Counted from the first letter of the stretch, positions 23,016 through 38,381 are shown. The stretch is DNA of 64,000 nt from Epiperipatus broadwayi (GCA_028023455.1 JAQFVV010006313.1:3639147-3703146), one strand, 5' to 3'. Notes: generated by a model not told the origin, from the letters alone. Made by a program: numbers and translations.

Positions 23016-24030
23016 ACCATCATCACTTACTTTCAGGAAAATATAATATATATTGTTACTAATGAATTAAGTTAGAAATAATCACATTATTTTGTTCTGC
23101 AATAACTCATGTTTTAATTTCTATTACTGATTTAAATTTATAAATAGGTGTATTAATTTGAATATAGTAATTTTTAAATATTCTATAATGTATTCTTAAA
23201 TGTTTAGAAATTGCTTCTTGTAATTATTATGCTACTACATCAAGTCGCAATTTAATATTTTTTTATCTAATACTAGTATACATTAACATGTTTAAACCTT
23301 ATATGTGTGGGTGTGGGTGTGTTGTGTCTTTTTCTAATATATAAGGAGAATCCTTTTGCACGTTTTGTTTGATTATTATTTTTTTTCCCTTCCGTTATCC
23401 TGAAGCAGGCTTTAAATTTTATTTTGCACATATTACTTGTCTGTCATTGAAAGAAAAATAATCGATCCTTGTCTCTTTATTGTGATCAGCTATTTAGTTT
23501 GGCTTTCAAATTTTTTATATCATTCACTTTATGAAAAATAAATCGATTTTTTTTTCATTTCACGTAAAAAAAAATTAAAAAAAAAAACGAAATTAAAATG
23601 TAAAAAATAACTCACTTTAAAGAAAAAAAAAGTCTAATATTTTCAAACTGCATTTCAGTTTATGTTTAGACTGGTTAATTATTAAATCAATATATTCTAA
23701 ATAAATTCTATTTCAACGTGGGTATAAGTGGCTTGTTATGAATAAAACATTTTATTGAAGTTTCTATGAATCAAACGTGTTGTCATTTGGACCGCGAATT
23801 TATTAAAGACAATGAATACAATTTTATTGAAAATGCGCCGACATAAACTGCTATTTTTTATTTATCTCTGGAAATTATGAAATGATTCCAAGCGTTAGCT
23901 CTAGCGATGACATATTCCTATAGATAGATCAATAGCAAATAGACAATTACGTGGTAGACAAAAAGATACATAGAAAGTAAATTATTAATATAGTTAGATA
24001 GAGAGAAAGATATTTGGGTAAATAGTCAAA
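23016..24030. other. AT-rich intergenic DNA, nothing recognised
   Basis: Homopolymer-rich A and T stretches at about 23520-23640; no gene, transposon end or RNA gene was seen. Confidence 0.5.
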
Positions 24031-24031
24031 C

Positions 24032-24156
<125 letters not shown>

Positions 24157-24271
24157 CACAGAGAATAGGTAGGGAAATAAATAGCATAAGTAGGTTCATT
24201 CATAGATAGATAGCTGGATGGATGAATAGGTGATTAGATCGTTAGATAGATAGACAGTCAGACAAACAGAT

Positions 24272-24372
<101 letters not shown>

Positions 24373-27300
24373 GTTCAATGATAATTGTAATGTATCTATG
24401 TGCATCTTATGTTAATAATTTAATGTTCAATGTTTATTAAATACTATATGTATACCAAGTGTATATTAAATGTATTTATTACATAAATAAAAATAATAAT
24501 AAATGATATCTAATGTAATATTATTTTATCATGATAAATCAAAATTAAATAAATGTCTGCACTTTAATAAATAAATAAAAATTACAATCAGATCAATTAT
24601 CATTTAGTTCCGTTTTTTTAAGTATACTTTTTTTAAAAAAATCCACAGTTGTCTGAAGGATCAAAATTCATCCTTGCATAAATTTCATTAACATATCAGA
24701 CAACTTCAATTGTTTTGACACATGAATTTAAAGTCATTCAATGTTAATTTTCTTGAAGTATTTTTTATTCTAGTTAACACAAGACAAATTAATGGAAATT
24801 GACACAATTATTTCAGATGATTTTAGATAGCTCTTAAATTGATTTTCAGGACAGGAATAGCTATTTATTTTTATAGTGATTTCTCTTCAAAGCAAATCTG
24901 TTGATGATTTTTCTTCCTTCCTACAGATGCTAATTATTGGGAGTAATAAATTCCCCAGTTAGCAACTTGGTCCTCTACTCAGTCATTCTTTAATAGAATC
25001 AGCTCCAGATAAGGTTTTGCAATTACATCAGGTAAAAAAATGAAAGAATTGATGACAATAAAAATTGTTATTCTTCTTCTAATCTTATCTTTATAAAGTC
25101 CCTATCTTGTGTTGAGCTTTGAGATTTCCCTCTGTAGTCAAAAAATACATCATTTCTCTATTATACAAATGTTTATGGTGCATATGAAAAGTTTAAAAGC
25201 CTTTCTCTTTCTAATTGTAGAATTACTGTGCACTTAATAAAGAATCAGAACATTACATTTCTTTATATATTTCCATTAAAAAAATCTTAAATATTAACTT
25301 TGTGTAAATCACAAGTTTTCACATAAGTTAATTTGTGAAAGGAAATTGTGGATTAAATGTGAAGAGAGTAATATTTTCATGCTCTCAAGTAGATCTACCG
25401 ATATAAATAAGAGGTTAAAAATAATATGGCCACTCTTATCTTTCTTAAGTTCCTAACTTGTGGTGAGGTTTGAGAGGTCCGTCTATAATCAAAAACTACA
25501 TTGTTTAGCTATTATACAAACATTTAACGTGCATAAAAGGTTAAAAACCCTTTTATTTTTCAAATAAGAACTATTTAACTTTAATTCAATACTAATTATA
25601 TTTAGGTGTATATTGAAATCTCATTCAAGTGACTTTAATATAAAAAGTATTAGTCATATCTCAAAACAAAAGTGTTTCTGATGTTGATATTCAAATTACA
25701 TTTGATAATTTTACTTAAGATTTAAAATAGAAACAAAAAATGTTTAACAAATTTGTATATATATATATTAAAAACAGTAAGAAAGATATTTAAATTGTAA
25801 AAATAAAATGTCTATGGAATGACATGTTGTTCCAGTCAAATATCTTTGCTTAGAAATGGCTCTGTTTGATGTTTCCATTTATTCATCTATCTATCACTAT
25901 TTGCAGTAATACTTTGATAGTTTGATTGTATTTTTTAAATGCCAAAATGATACATTAATAAATACTGATTTATTAAATAAAAAAATCTGAGAGTTCAATA
26001 CTTATTAATCAGTGGAAAAGTCAGTTTAATTTAGTGTAACCATCCTTTTTAATATACTTAATCTGATGGGTTTAATCCTTTATAATCCACTTTTGAGAAC
26101 ATTGCAAGATTACTTTAAAAAAATTTTGGAATAGCAAAAAGTTTGATTATATTTCATGGTTTTTAAAGTGTCATAATTATTTTTGCACAATAATTGTATA
26201 ATATGTATTAAAAACAAATGTATCCATGATTATATTTTTATTTTATCTGTATATAATTTTATTTCTACTTGTTGTTTAATTGTTTTAACTTTGCATACAA
26301 AAGTTGGTAGTTTGTAGGTCTAACAAAGTATGTTATTTGTCTTGTCTTTATGTCTATAGATTTATTTTTAAAAATATAAATAAACAAATACTATCATAAT
26401 GGTAGTAAAGTATACGATGGACAGTACAAATACCGTTAATTAAATTACAAAACCAATAAGCACAACAATATAAAAATAAGTAATCAATGAAATCCCTAAA
26501 GGTTAGTTGATTAATAAAAATCCATTAGAGGTTAAGGTACACAAATCTTGAAAATAATACAGTTAGACATCACATCAATGTGCAATGATTAGAAAATAAA
26601 GATTTTCCATACATGTTATCCATAAGAAGATAATGACAACAATAAAACCAAAAGTGTAACATACTCTGTGGAAAACATCTATGATATAAAAATTATACAG
26701 GTGACATATTACATTTGTATCAAAAACTGCTTCAAGTTAAATCACAGAGATAAATAATGTTGAAGTTTTAGAAATAAAGTCAAATGAAATTTATAAAATA
26801 TCAAATTTAAAAATGTGTTCACAGTACTTGTATTCTCACATGTCAAAAGTTTTATAATTTTGTTTAGGAACAAAATGTTTGTCATCAATCCTAATGTTGA
26901 CATCATCATTCAAAAAAAAAACCTGAAAACAATACAACTTATGGCTATCACCATTGGAATAGATGGATATTTTCATCTTTGCACAACTTTTTGTCATAGA
27001 TATTATTCTTTTTTTCATTTTGTAAAATTTATTTTTTTATAGATTTGCATTTGGCCTCGTCCATTACTTACAACCATGGTTTAAATTCATATAGTTTCTG
27101 ATGAAAATGTAACTTCACTGGTGCAATTTTACAGTGATAGAGATTGATTATTTTTTTATTTCAGCCAATTACTTTCTTATCCATAATTATTACTTATTGC
27201 AAATATTATTTATTTTCATCAATGTGTATTGTTTTAATATTTAAATATATTATTTTAAGATTTGCTTTCAAAATATATGTTCATGGTTAATAAATTTTGT

Positions 27301-28499
27301 ATTGTATTGCCTTGTAAGTTTTGAAATTTAATTTATTATGGTATTGCGTTTGACCTAGTCCTTTTTTTTTAAATTCTTTAGGATTATTTATATTCATTGT
27401 ACTTATCAGCATAGTTTTATAACTACCTATTAATCTATATTACTTACTATATTAAATAGTTTAAGTTTATCTATAATTTTTATTTTATGTTAGCTTAGTC
27501 ATGTGCTATTTTTTATTTAATATAATCATAATAAATGTGTAATATTTAGCCAGAGAGAAAACTTTTGCAAATATAATAATAAAAAAGACGACGACCTTTA
27601 TCATTTAAAAAAAATATTTTACTACTTCAAAATAAATGCTACATTATTTATAAAATAGTTTAGGTGAGTTCTGTTATTTTTTTTTAATAACCATAATGTA
27701 AAAATTACAATTTGTAAACTTTAGTGGTCTTTTATTTTACAAGTCCATAATAAATTCTTTTCTGTTAAAGCTGTGGCTTCTATCTACAATAACTAACACA
27801 AATCGCGGAAAAATTAAATCGCGGATCAAAGCTACAGGAAAACAGCAAAAGAAAACCATTATTATGTTTTGAAAGTATCTAGAAAAAGAAAAAAAATGCA
27901 TTAAAAGTTCAAAATATAAAAATAATAATAATCAAAGCTAATATTTAATTAATATAAACGACTGATTTAAATAAACATTAGTTAAGATATCTACCATTAA
28001 AGAAAAATAATAAAAAGATTTCATCGAAGTTTTAATTTCCACCTGCTAGATGGCAGTGATTGCACTTTTAATGTGAACATATAAAAGTTCTACTTTAGAA
28101 TTAAAATAAATGAATAAATACATAAAATACAGGTATATATGATGTTTGTCATACTTGTAAGATAAATGCTAAAATTATCCTATGTAAAATTATGAACTTG
28201 GATTGAGATTTTTAGATTTTTATCTAAAGGATTGTAATAACTAAAACATAACAGATGATGAAGGTTTATTTACATCTATTCCAGATTGTTTCTCTTTTTG
28301 AATTCTATTATATAAAAGCATATGCTTTTTTATTTTATTTTCAAATGTAAGTACACTTAGATTCACTGATGTATTGTAAGTCACATCACATATCAATTTG
28401 TATATAATAGAATTTTGATTAAACTTTGAATTTTGAATTTTAAAGTTATTATTTGGTGAAAAAAAAAAGCAATATGACTCAAAACAATTTTGATATTAT
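24373..28499. other. AT-rich intergenic DNA
   Basis: No gene was recognised. The only structure seen is the diverged direct repeat listed separately (25075-25240 and 25430-25600). Short ORFs at 26815-27042 and its opposite strand lack motifs. Confidence 0.5.
25075..25600. repeat. Diverged direct repeat, about 170 bp, 355 bp apart
   Basis: The unit at 25075-25240 (TTATCTTTATAAAGTCCCTA, then a TTGAGATTTCCCTCT segment, then a TTATACAAATGTTTA segment) returns at 25430-25600 with perhaps 70-75% identity. It may be an old tandem duplication of about 355 bp. Confidence 0.6.
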
Positions 28500-29345
28500 T
28501 TTTATTTTTCATTTTATTATATTTTTAATTCATTTTAAATTTTTTAATAATATTACTAATAGCATTTTTATAATAACCAATTTTCAACAAGTCATTAACA
28601 AATAAATGTATATTTTTTATTTTATTACTAAAATATTTGTACAATTTTTCATTTGAAAATAAGAATGATTTCAATCCAGACAACTTATGGCATATAGGTA
28701 CATGTGATTCATATGGAATAAAACCTCTAGTTTCAAGTGGTTTAATTAACATAAGATAATTAAAACTGTAATCATTATGTGTAATTTGAATATCCAAGAA
28801 TTTTATGGAATTGTATTTCTCTTCAGTTATAACCCACTTTATATCCTTAATCTGATTTAAGTCATTAAATAAATTGATTATTAAATCTTGTTTTCCACAA
28901 ATAAAAACATCATCCACATATCTATGATATACTTTAATTTCTTGATATTTCAATTGCTTTAAAAATTTTACTTTCGTAAGTTGATATAAACAAAATTACA
29001 AATTTGAGCAACAACAGGAAGACCCATTGGCCATCCATAACTCATTTTGTAATATTCATTATTAAAATTAACATAAATATTTTTATAAATGAACTGCAAT
29101 ACTTTTATAATAAAATTTATAATATCAGACTTTACATTTTTTGAAACAAGAGCATTATAAATAATATTAATTGACTCTATTCATTCTATTGATTCATACA
29201 TTTCATTTATATAAAAAGTACAAATTGTGTCATGTAACTCTATATTTATATTCTTAATTTTATCCAATTATTCAAATTGAATGTTGTCATAATCAACATA
29301 AAATAAAAGAGGCTATGTTGATTTCAAAAAATCATCAAATGTTCA
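28500..29345 (-). pseudogene. Third Penelope-like RT fragment (different family)
   Basis: A 142-residue minus-strand frame (28953-28525) contains YHRYVDDVFICG, an intact YVDD catalytic box. It is followed by FLDIQITHNDYSFNY, then GFIPYESHVPICHKLSG and a helical basic region. Upstream in other frames there is YKMSYGWPMGLPVVAQI, the counterpart of the MGSPLSP motif. The order is that of Penelope-like RTs. The sequence differs clearly from elements A and B, which lack an intact YVDD, so it is a separate family. No GIY-YIG part was seen downstream, and stops and shifts affect the 5' part. It is truncated at both ends. Confidence 0.7.
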
Positions 29346-29588
29346 TGAATTTCCAGTCATCAAATGTTAAGATAACAGAATTGTGGGACATCTGAATTGA
29401 ACTATGGGTATTGTTAAAGGTTATTCTTTTTGATTATTCAGTGTTATATAGTTGATAAAGATTACAAAATGTATAGTCAGAATTACTTCTAAAAATAGTA
29501 TAATTTATGTAAATTTTCCTGCATTTTGATATATATATATATTGATTTGTATATTACATTTATTGTGGAACAAATACAGATATCAAAC

Positions 29589-29660
<72 letters not shown>

Positions 29661-32490
29661 CACACTGCTATTTTCAATTTTATATGTAATCTATACTCTT
29701 GACTAAAAGAGCGAAATGCTAAGGTTAAACATTTCAGAATCACTCATTAGTAGATTGGTCTTTTTTTGCAATGATAGAGCAATCTAGTAAAGTAGGGATT
29801 CTAAAATATTTATCAGTAGTGTTTTGATTGTTAATCAAAAACAAAGAATATATATGTGTGTTGAGTATGTGTATGAAAGCAAGAATTCTACACAAAAATG
29901 AAGTCAGTATTTGTAATATAGTAGAAGTTTATAGTTAAATTCTTATTTTTTAAAAAATATCATATAAATAAAAAGAACCAATTAAAAAAAATAAGGTACT
30001 GTTTCACTACAAATTGATTTACATACAAATTAAAATATTTGCAAGTTTATTTATATACCATTATTTTAGTAGTTATTTTTGTGATTCTTCAACCATAGGG
30101 AACCACTTTAAACAGTTTTCCATCACAGTTTGGCAAAGACCATACTTAGAATTGCTCTGACTTTCTGATGATTCTGAAAAAAGAAAAAAAGAAAATATAT
30201 TTTAATTATTTTCATATTTGCAAACTTTTATTATATTCAATTACTAAAAAGTGAAAATAAAGACAGGAACACTAAACTATGATTTGGAATAAACAATTTA
30301 TAAGAAAATCCATATGTGTGCACAGAAACATTCATTAATACCTATAAACATGTATATCTTTAATTGACCAAACATTTTCAAGAAATGATTTCTCAAAAGA
30401 AACTTGATGAATGTTAAAAGCATTTCGCAGGAAAGAAGAAAAGGCGTTTCACTTATTTTCAGCAAATTGGATATTATCATCTTACCCAGTTATTTAATCA
30501 TATATCAGAAAGAAAGCATATAGTTATATCTATTTTAAATAGAGAATAAAACAAAAAAAAATCAATATTAATATTAGCATAAGTTGGAGGTTAACTTTGG
30601 TTGAATCATGCTTTTGTCGGGAATAATAGATGCGCAAGAAATGTAATGAAGAAAACACTACAGAGAATTTTAGATAGAAAAAAGATTTTTCCGTAAATTA
30701 GATTAAAAGAAAAATAAAAACATTGGTAAACACACAAATAAATCAGAATGTATTTTACTTGGTTGCTACAGTCTTTTACACAATGGTGTATATAAACTTA
30801 TATTCAATTTATCTTTAATGTTGACTTTCAGTAAATTTTTAATTATTTTATCATTTTCTCATTTCTCATTTATTTCTCTGAGAATAAGATGTCCATATTT
30901 TTTTATGAAAACTCTCACTCTTTTTTTCTCTTATCTATCTGGATGATATATTAATTTCATTCTGAATTACCAACAATGGTGATAAGGATATGCGTATAAA
31001 CAACAGACCTTCAAGAATAAGTGAATTCATTCTTTTTTTGACTATTTGTTCAATATTTAGAACGTTTTTAATGAGTTTGAGCGAAAGTGATTTACTCCCT
31101 TTGTTTACATATTTTAATATATGTAACTTTAAAGTTGTAATTATAAATTTATTAAACCACATTGATTACGTAAGTAATATTTACTGAGGCTATAACCTCG
31201 ATAATATGCGTACAAAATGCGATAGTAGGGACCTCTCCAGGTGTTTTAACCACAAGCTTACGCTTTGGAAGAAAAGAGGGGAACCCTTCTTTACTTCAAC
31301 CTACTTTCTATTTAAATAGGTGAAGCTGAAGCGGTTAGATCTGCTAGCGTGAAGCTATTCAATACTTCACTGATTAAGTCCACATTTCTTATTACACATT
31401 AATACTCGCGAAATCTTTCGATTTAACTTTATAAATATATGTTTGACAAGGTAAATATAAGTTGTAGTTATATATATATATATTATGTTTAAATGTTTAT
31501 TTATTTAATGTGTATTAACACTTAGTGATCAATATTTAATAGCAGTTTTTTTTTTTTAATTTCAAAAATATAATGCAATTATGCAGACTCGTATATATTC
31601 TTATCTATTGTTTAATGCTACATTTTATCGTATTATTTTGTAGACAATTTTTAAAGACGCTTCTTTGTTTATGTTATATTGATATTAATGGTTATTTATG
31701 ATATGTCGATGATATATTTATTTGTTGCTAACTGGGTAAATATGTTAAAGATTAAGAAAATAAAATGAAAAGCTTAAAATAGACTTGACAAATAATATAA
31801 AACATCTTGATTTATGTTTATGGAGATAAAATAAGAAAATTGATTGTAATATGTTTAAGGAAAATTCCTTAGAAATTTTAAGAATTCACTGATATATTTT
31901 CAAAGACTTATTCTTTTATGTGTAAAATATGATATAAATAAACTGATGATTTATCTAACATTGAGATTTATGCTACTGAATTATTAAGTATTAGATATAA
32001 AACAAAAGACATTTCAAGTAACTTTTTCTTTACATGTGGTTGAAGGGAAGAAAGAAATGAAGAGAGGAAAAAAGATTTTATATTATAATTGAGAGAGGGA
32101 GTGGGTAATTTTTATATTATGTTTTTTTCATCTTTTATGTAGCACTTGATATAACATCAAATACTAATAAATTAATTATTAGTAGAAAATTAGATAATAA
32201 CTTAAGAAATAAAAACCAGAGATATATATTATAAAATTATATAACTTAATGTGAGAGATGGCTTACAACCAACCTTCACACCTGTCCCAATTTCTTTTAC
32301 AATGTTTGAATTTAGACCAAGAGGTAGGCAAGTAATTTATCCTACATACCTACTTATATAAATGTAGTATGTACATGTATAAACATACATATAAACTAAT
32401 TTGTTTGAGAAATTATTCTTATTTTTTATCTATTGTGAGAAAGCAAACAAATTCATTATATACAGGAAGTATATACATGTATATATATAT
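29346..32490. other. AT-rich intergenic DNA with one GC-richer patch
   Basis: Contains a TA microsatellite at 29593-29656. The patch at about 31190-31410 is less AT-biased and looks unlike its surroundings. It has a 37-codon open stretch beginning MRTKCDSRD, with a possible splice donor (ATAG/GTGAAG) at about 31318. It could be part of a host exon, but no similarity was recognised. Confidence 0.4.
29593..29656. repeat. TA microsatellite
   Basis: About 32 alternating TA units; it generates the IYIYIY frame on the minus strand. Confidence 0.95.
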
Positions 32491-32491
32491 A

Positions 32492-33347
32492 CACCTGGGT
32501 CTCTTTTTACACGGACTTATTTAACATGATTTTGAAGTTACGCGATTCGTGTTTCACCGGAAGTCGATTTCCGATAATGCGCTATTACTTTAAATAATAA
32601 ATTCCGTGCACTTACATTATAATGAAAGTAATAGCACATTATTTGAATTCGACTTTCATCTTAGTAACTTCAATATTTTCAGTGATTTATAATAGTAAGA
32701 TTTTAGCAATAATGAAATTAAAATCATGATTTCCACATTTTATGTATACACATATTAAATTTTACAAGATTATAATGTAAATTTGTTCAAACATTGTGCG
32801 TGTTAATTTTGCATTTTAAATCACTTTCTGTTTTTGCTTTTTAAAAAAGAACGTAATCAATTATTATTTACTTATTAATGACACTAATCATTAATGTGCT
32901 CTTAAATTCCAACGAGAGCTAAATGGTTGTATGTCTGGATATCGCGAGCTTCATAAACAATTAATAAAATCATCGACTCAAAGATTAATTACTAATTATG
33001 TTGTCACCAGAAAATCATAATAATTAAAACATGTATAAAAAATGTAAATTACTGTACTGTAAATTATGCATAAAAATATATTATTTTGAATAAAATTAAA
33101 TATTATAGTTAAAAAAAGTTTGTCTTGTATCATTTTTTTTCAAATTTGAAATTTTTTATTAGTCATATTTTATTTCCTTATTTTTTTTGCGTGAATTTTA
33201 AAGTAATTTTACGTTGGTGCTTTGCTTTTACGTGAATTTTGAAAAATCACAGACCGTATCCCCCCTTTTTCAATGTAAGTTACATCTATTTTTGCACGAT
33301 TTTGTTTGTGCATGTTTTCTGAGGAACCTATCTATCGTGTAAAATGA
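32492..33347 (+). mobile_element. Tigger/pogo-like non-autonomous DNA transposon, copy B
   Basis: 856 bp, closely similar to copy A along its whole length, including the subterminal palindrome. Ends are CACCTGGGTCTC and an imperfect inverse (GAGACGCAGTTG). It has inserted into a TA repeat (flanks TATATATATA on both sides), so the exact target duplication is ambiguous. Short coding trace NDTNH and ALKFQREL, as in copy A. Confidence 0.8.
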
Positions 33348-35116
33348 GACGCAGTTGTATATATATATATATAAACTTATATGTTTGTCTATTTGTAGAA
33401 GTTAACTGTTTTTCTTTTATTCATTTAATATCATTAACTAAAATACTAATTGATTGAATTATAGAACAGACATAATCAAAGATCAAAATTAAATGAGGTC
33501 AAAATTGTTGTTAAATGATCGAATTTGGAATAATGAAGATTAAATAATAATAGTAATAATAATAATAATAATAATAAGTTGTAACAATATGTTTTTAGCT
33601 AGTGCAAGGCAATCATCTTGCGCTGTTCTCTTTACTTGGAAATTAACAATTGAACTGTCAGAAAAAACAAGTCTTTTTTTTCTGTTTAAAAAAGGATAAA
33701 CTATTTGGGGGTCTAAAAACAGTAAAATTTTAATATTCATAGTTTTAAGATAATATAAAATTTTTATTTTGGATAGAAGAAAACTGGAAAGTTAACCTTT
33801 AATTTATAATTAGCAGGAATGAACTAGTGATTTAATTTATTCTGCAAGATTGAATTCATTATTATGGAAATGATGCAATGGAAATGTGAAACTACTAGAA
33901 ATTGACTGTTTTCTTTAAAAGCTATTTTATATGTATCTAAGCTACAATAAATAATAGTCAATTATAAAGAAATAATTACAATGTGTGTGGGGTAAAGGAC
34001 CAATACTGTATGACTTTCCAAAGCTAGCTTCAATGTCATTAGGAAATTATGAAATTGTAAAATTATGAAATTATAAAATTTCCCATCACAATATCTATTT
34101 GCACGATGCTGGTGTACAGCAATATTCTATGGATTCATATATGTTCAGGAGAGATATTTTGTATGTGTTTGTTTTAATCAAGTAACATAAAATATGAGCA
34201 TGTTAACAGAGTTGGTGAACAGGAATGTTATACAGGGAGATTGACATTTAAATTTATAAACTCTTAACTGTGGGGAAAATGCTTGCTGTTTTCAAGATAA
34301 ATATATTTTGTTTTGATTCACATGATTATTATTATTTTTTCTTTTATCATTTATATTTGAAAGTTTATGTATTGTAATTTTTTATTGTATACTCAAGATT
34401 CATTTTCAAATTCAATCACCTGCAATTTAAAAGTGGAAGCAGTGGGTGGATAAATATCATATGTTGATGTATTTTAAAAAAAGGGGCTCATAGTCAATTA
34501 ATATGTATTATTTTTAATAAAAGTAAAAATACAGATTCCTCTGAAAATTTAACATTGATCCATCAAAGCGACTCAAGTAAGGTTTTTATATATTTAACAT
34601 TGAGGGCAAACTTTAGGACAAACAAAACTATTTTGTTTACTAATAAGTTTTAATAATATTTACTTGTAATTTTGTTTTACTTCTGAGTGCAATTAACCCA
34701 CTGAGTAAAAGATCTTTATTGTATCTATCATTAATTTTACTAGGACTTACACACACTTATAGATGGGAGTGGGGCTATATATATATTTTAATAAAAAAAT
34801 AGTTATAAATGTATTTACACTAGCCTAAAAATATCATTCTAATAATTACATTAATAAAGTAGTTTTAGAATTAGTGAACTCTCATTTTGCTTTTCTTTTT
34901 TTGTTTTATGTATATATTTAATGAATTATATAATATAATTTTTTTATATAATGTACTTCAAATTATTTTGTTTCTGTTGTAGGAAGCCATCAAGATGATA
35001 GAAAACCCATTCTTGATAACCGAATATTTATTTATTTTATTATTTTTTGTTTCTAAATATTTATTATATATGTTGTTAATAAACATATTAAGTTGTTTAA
35101 ATCAATCTGATCTTTG
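33348..35116. other. AT-rich intergenic DNA, nothing recognised
   Basis: A short ATT/AAT trinucleotide run at about 33545-33577 is the only repeat; no gene was seen. Confidence 0.5.
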
Positions 35117-35282
35117 TTTGATCATCACCATTGTGCATTGATTCCACTAGATGTTTGACCATTACCATCATCATTGTGCATTGATTCTATTAGATGTTTG
35201 ATCATTACCATCATCATTGTGCATTTTCAACATTAAAGGTTTGATAATCATCATCATCATTATGTATTGCTCTTATAAATAA
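35117..35282. repeat. 43-bp minisatellite, four units
   Basis: Units begin TTTGATCATTACCATCATCA. Boundaries are 35117-35153 (6 bases short), 35154-35196, 35197-35239 and 35240-35282, with divergence rising in the last two. No coding sense. Confidence 0.85.
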
Positions 35283-38200
35283 TTGATCATCATCAGTATT
35301 TTTCTATATCTATGCTTATGTATAGACATATTTGGTTAATAATTGAGTAAGTCCATCCCTGAAGAGAGCTGACTGCAAGAACTCTCTGTATTTGAGTTCT
35401 GTGGCATAATGGCACCTAAATAGGGAGATGTAATGATTATGCATTGGTCTAAGTTATATTGATATATTGTTAGTAAATTATAAATTAGTATATTGAAAGT
35501 AGATGTAATTTCGACTGGGCATTTCATTGTGACATCTTTAGCATCCTATTCGAAGGCCTAGGTCTGACAGTAGTGAGATGCACTTCCTTTGTTATATGCC
35601 ATTCCTGATTCAGTAACATCTGATGCACCCAAATGTGCCACTGAATCATAAATTTATGATATGACTTGTTGCAGGTTGGTTGACACATTTCATTCAAATC
35701 ATCCAACTACTTAGCCACATTCACATCATCGTATGGTATACCCAGCAGTTTCATTATATTAATAAATAAACCACTTACCTGCATGAGTAGGCACAAATTA
35801 AAAAAAGTTGATCAATCAAAGTTAAGCTTTAACAATTTGGATTTTAATCAATAATTTGAAATTAAGATTTAACAGCATAATGCTTCTGGGGATGGATGGT
35901 ATTACTTTATGTAAGCTAGGTGTAGCTAATATTTATTGTAGATTTTAATTTTTTGTAAATTATATTTATAAAATCCATTCAAGCTTTTAAATATTATCCA
36001 TAAAATGGAATATATAGTAATTTTTTTTCTATCCAAAATTTAATTATATGTTTATTAATCTTAAAAACATCACATGTAATTGTGTTTATTTTATATTTCA
36101 GTCTTTTAAATGAAAAAAAAGCAACATCTGTTTTACAGTGTAACTAATATTCAAGTTTATTTTGATTTGTTGGCAGTGACTATTTAAGGCGGACAGTTAT
36201 TATGATATCTGTTATCAGACCATTTGCGAGGGCCTTCTATTTCCACAATTTGCAATTTAGAATTTAATATATTGTGAGAATACATTTAACCAACCACGCA
36301 ACACTCAACCACTCACACAAACATCACAAAAACTGAATTTACCAACACAATCAAAAGCAAATTATTGATTAAAAGTTAACATGTTTGTGTAAAATTGTCA
36401 GTTAAAATTATATTATTGACAATACTAATTGATATGTATACCAAACCCTTAAACGCAAGCGAGTAAAAATCTCTAAAAATGAAAGAAAGAAATCCTTAAT
36501 GTTAAATTGTTGTTTTTTTTTATTAATATGGCATAAAATTATAAAAAGATCAAAGTGACATTAACAATGAAAGCAAAGCGTGGACTTGAAATGCATGATC
36601 TGAAAATAAAGACATAAGACAAGATAGGACTTTTTTTTAAGAAAAAAGGGAAAAAAAAAAATTAATTCTTCAAAAAAAGATACCTGATAAATTCTTAAAA
36701 TCAATTTATTTGTCATATTAACTATCCTTAATATTGAAGTTCATAGAACACTACTGTTGCAATTTGAGAAAGTTGATTACAGAATCCATCTTAATTCTAT
36801 AAAGCTTATATTTTTAACACAAGTTATAAGTTAGAAAAGAACAAATCATGCATGGCTAAAAATGATAAAACACCATGGGAATGGAGCTGCTTGTCATATA
36901 GCCAAGAATTTCTGATATGATTATCACTTCAAATTAACATCATGACAACCATGATAGTAAAAGATATATACCAAGCTACAATCAAGCAAAGAAAGGATCC
37001 CAGCTTAGGAAATATAGTATATAAAAGAGTCTGAGTCACCAACATGAAGACCCAGATCGTGAACAAAGACTATGCAATGGATTAACATTCAGTTCAGGCA
37101 AAGGAACTTTCCTAATAGCAAGGATACTCACACATTTCAGAATGTGGATTACAAGACTTTGAACTATGGTTAGACTACACTGGAATAATCTCAAATTATA
37201 TTTTTATATATTTTTTATTATTTTCTTTGTTAAATTAGATTATTTCATTTGAAATGGAGAGTCAATCCATCCAACCTCCAATTATTTTAAAGGGAGGGGA
37301 GCCCTCAATTCTATTTATTTTCATTTAATAATAAACTTTATGGGCAATCTCTTGACTTGCCTGTCAATTGATATATTAGTCTACTGACTTGAAAGAAGAG
37401 ACTTTACTTTTACTCAATATTAAGAACTCACACTTTGACAGTTACATTATTTTTATGTTCAATGTTTGTGTTTAATTATCTTAATTATTAGATTTGTTGT
37501 TTGGAACGTATGACTTACCCTTGAATGATTAGTCTGACCTATTATAAATTTATATAACACTAGAATAGAAGAGGACTCAGGATTTATAAGCAACTCTCAA
37601 CAGATCTCAAAATATAGACAGGCAGGGTAGAAATTAATGACTAAATGATTTTTATGGAATTTTCATCATCAAAGAGTTAATTGTTAAAATATAGTTTCAA
37701 ATTATCTTCAATATAAATTTGAGTTAGTTAAATTGGAATGGGAAATGACCATCCTTAGTAGGGATTAAAGAAATGGGATAAAATATAGTAATTAAAAATG
37801 AACATTGTTCCTACCCATACAATCATTAAACATTAAATGTGCACACCACTTTGTTGTAAAGAATTATAAATGGCAATTATCATTAAAATCACTTTGATAA
37901 ATATTAAATCAATTTAGTTATTTGTTGTTTGATTTTTTCTATTTTCCATTTAATCACACTTACACATATACAATGCACACATCATATATAGAATAATCAT
38001 ATCTTGAAATATAATCCATTTACATTCTCCATGAGTTTGCACTCTCTGACATAATGAGGATCAAAAGAGGTAAAGTAAGGGAAATGTGCAAGTGTGAACG
38101 CTATCTTACTAAATCATTAATCTCATGGAACCACTTCCTAGAACATAGATAAATCATCAAATAATTGACTTGTTATATCATGTGTAATGTCCTTCTGTGA

Positions 38201-38381
38201 AGACCAAGTGGGTGATCATAGTTAAATAGTTGCAATTTTAAAACCATAATTGTTGGGCATGAACCATATATATATATATCCCATCCTGTTTTATCTGGTA
38301 CAGTTAATCATTGGGATTGAAATATACATAAATAGTATGATATATATAAATAAATAGTATGATATATATAAATAAATAGTA

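Noticed and set aside
35336-35706. Two touching minus-strand ORFs as a split gene
   Set aside because: Neither resembles a known family. The short shared CAGTCAGACCTAGG-like string with 52.43 kb is too little to support a repeat.
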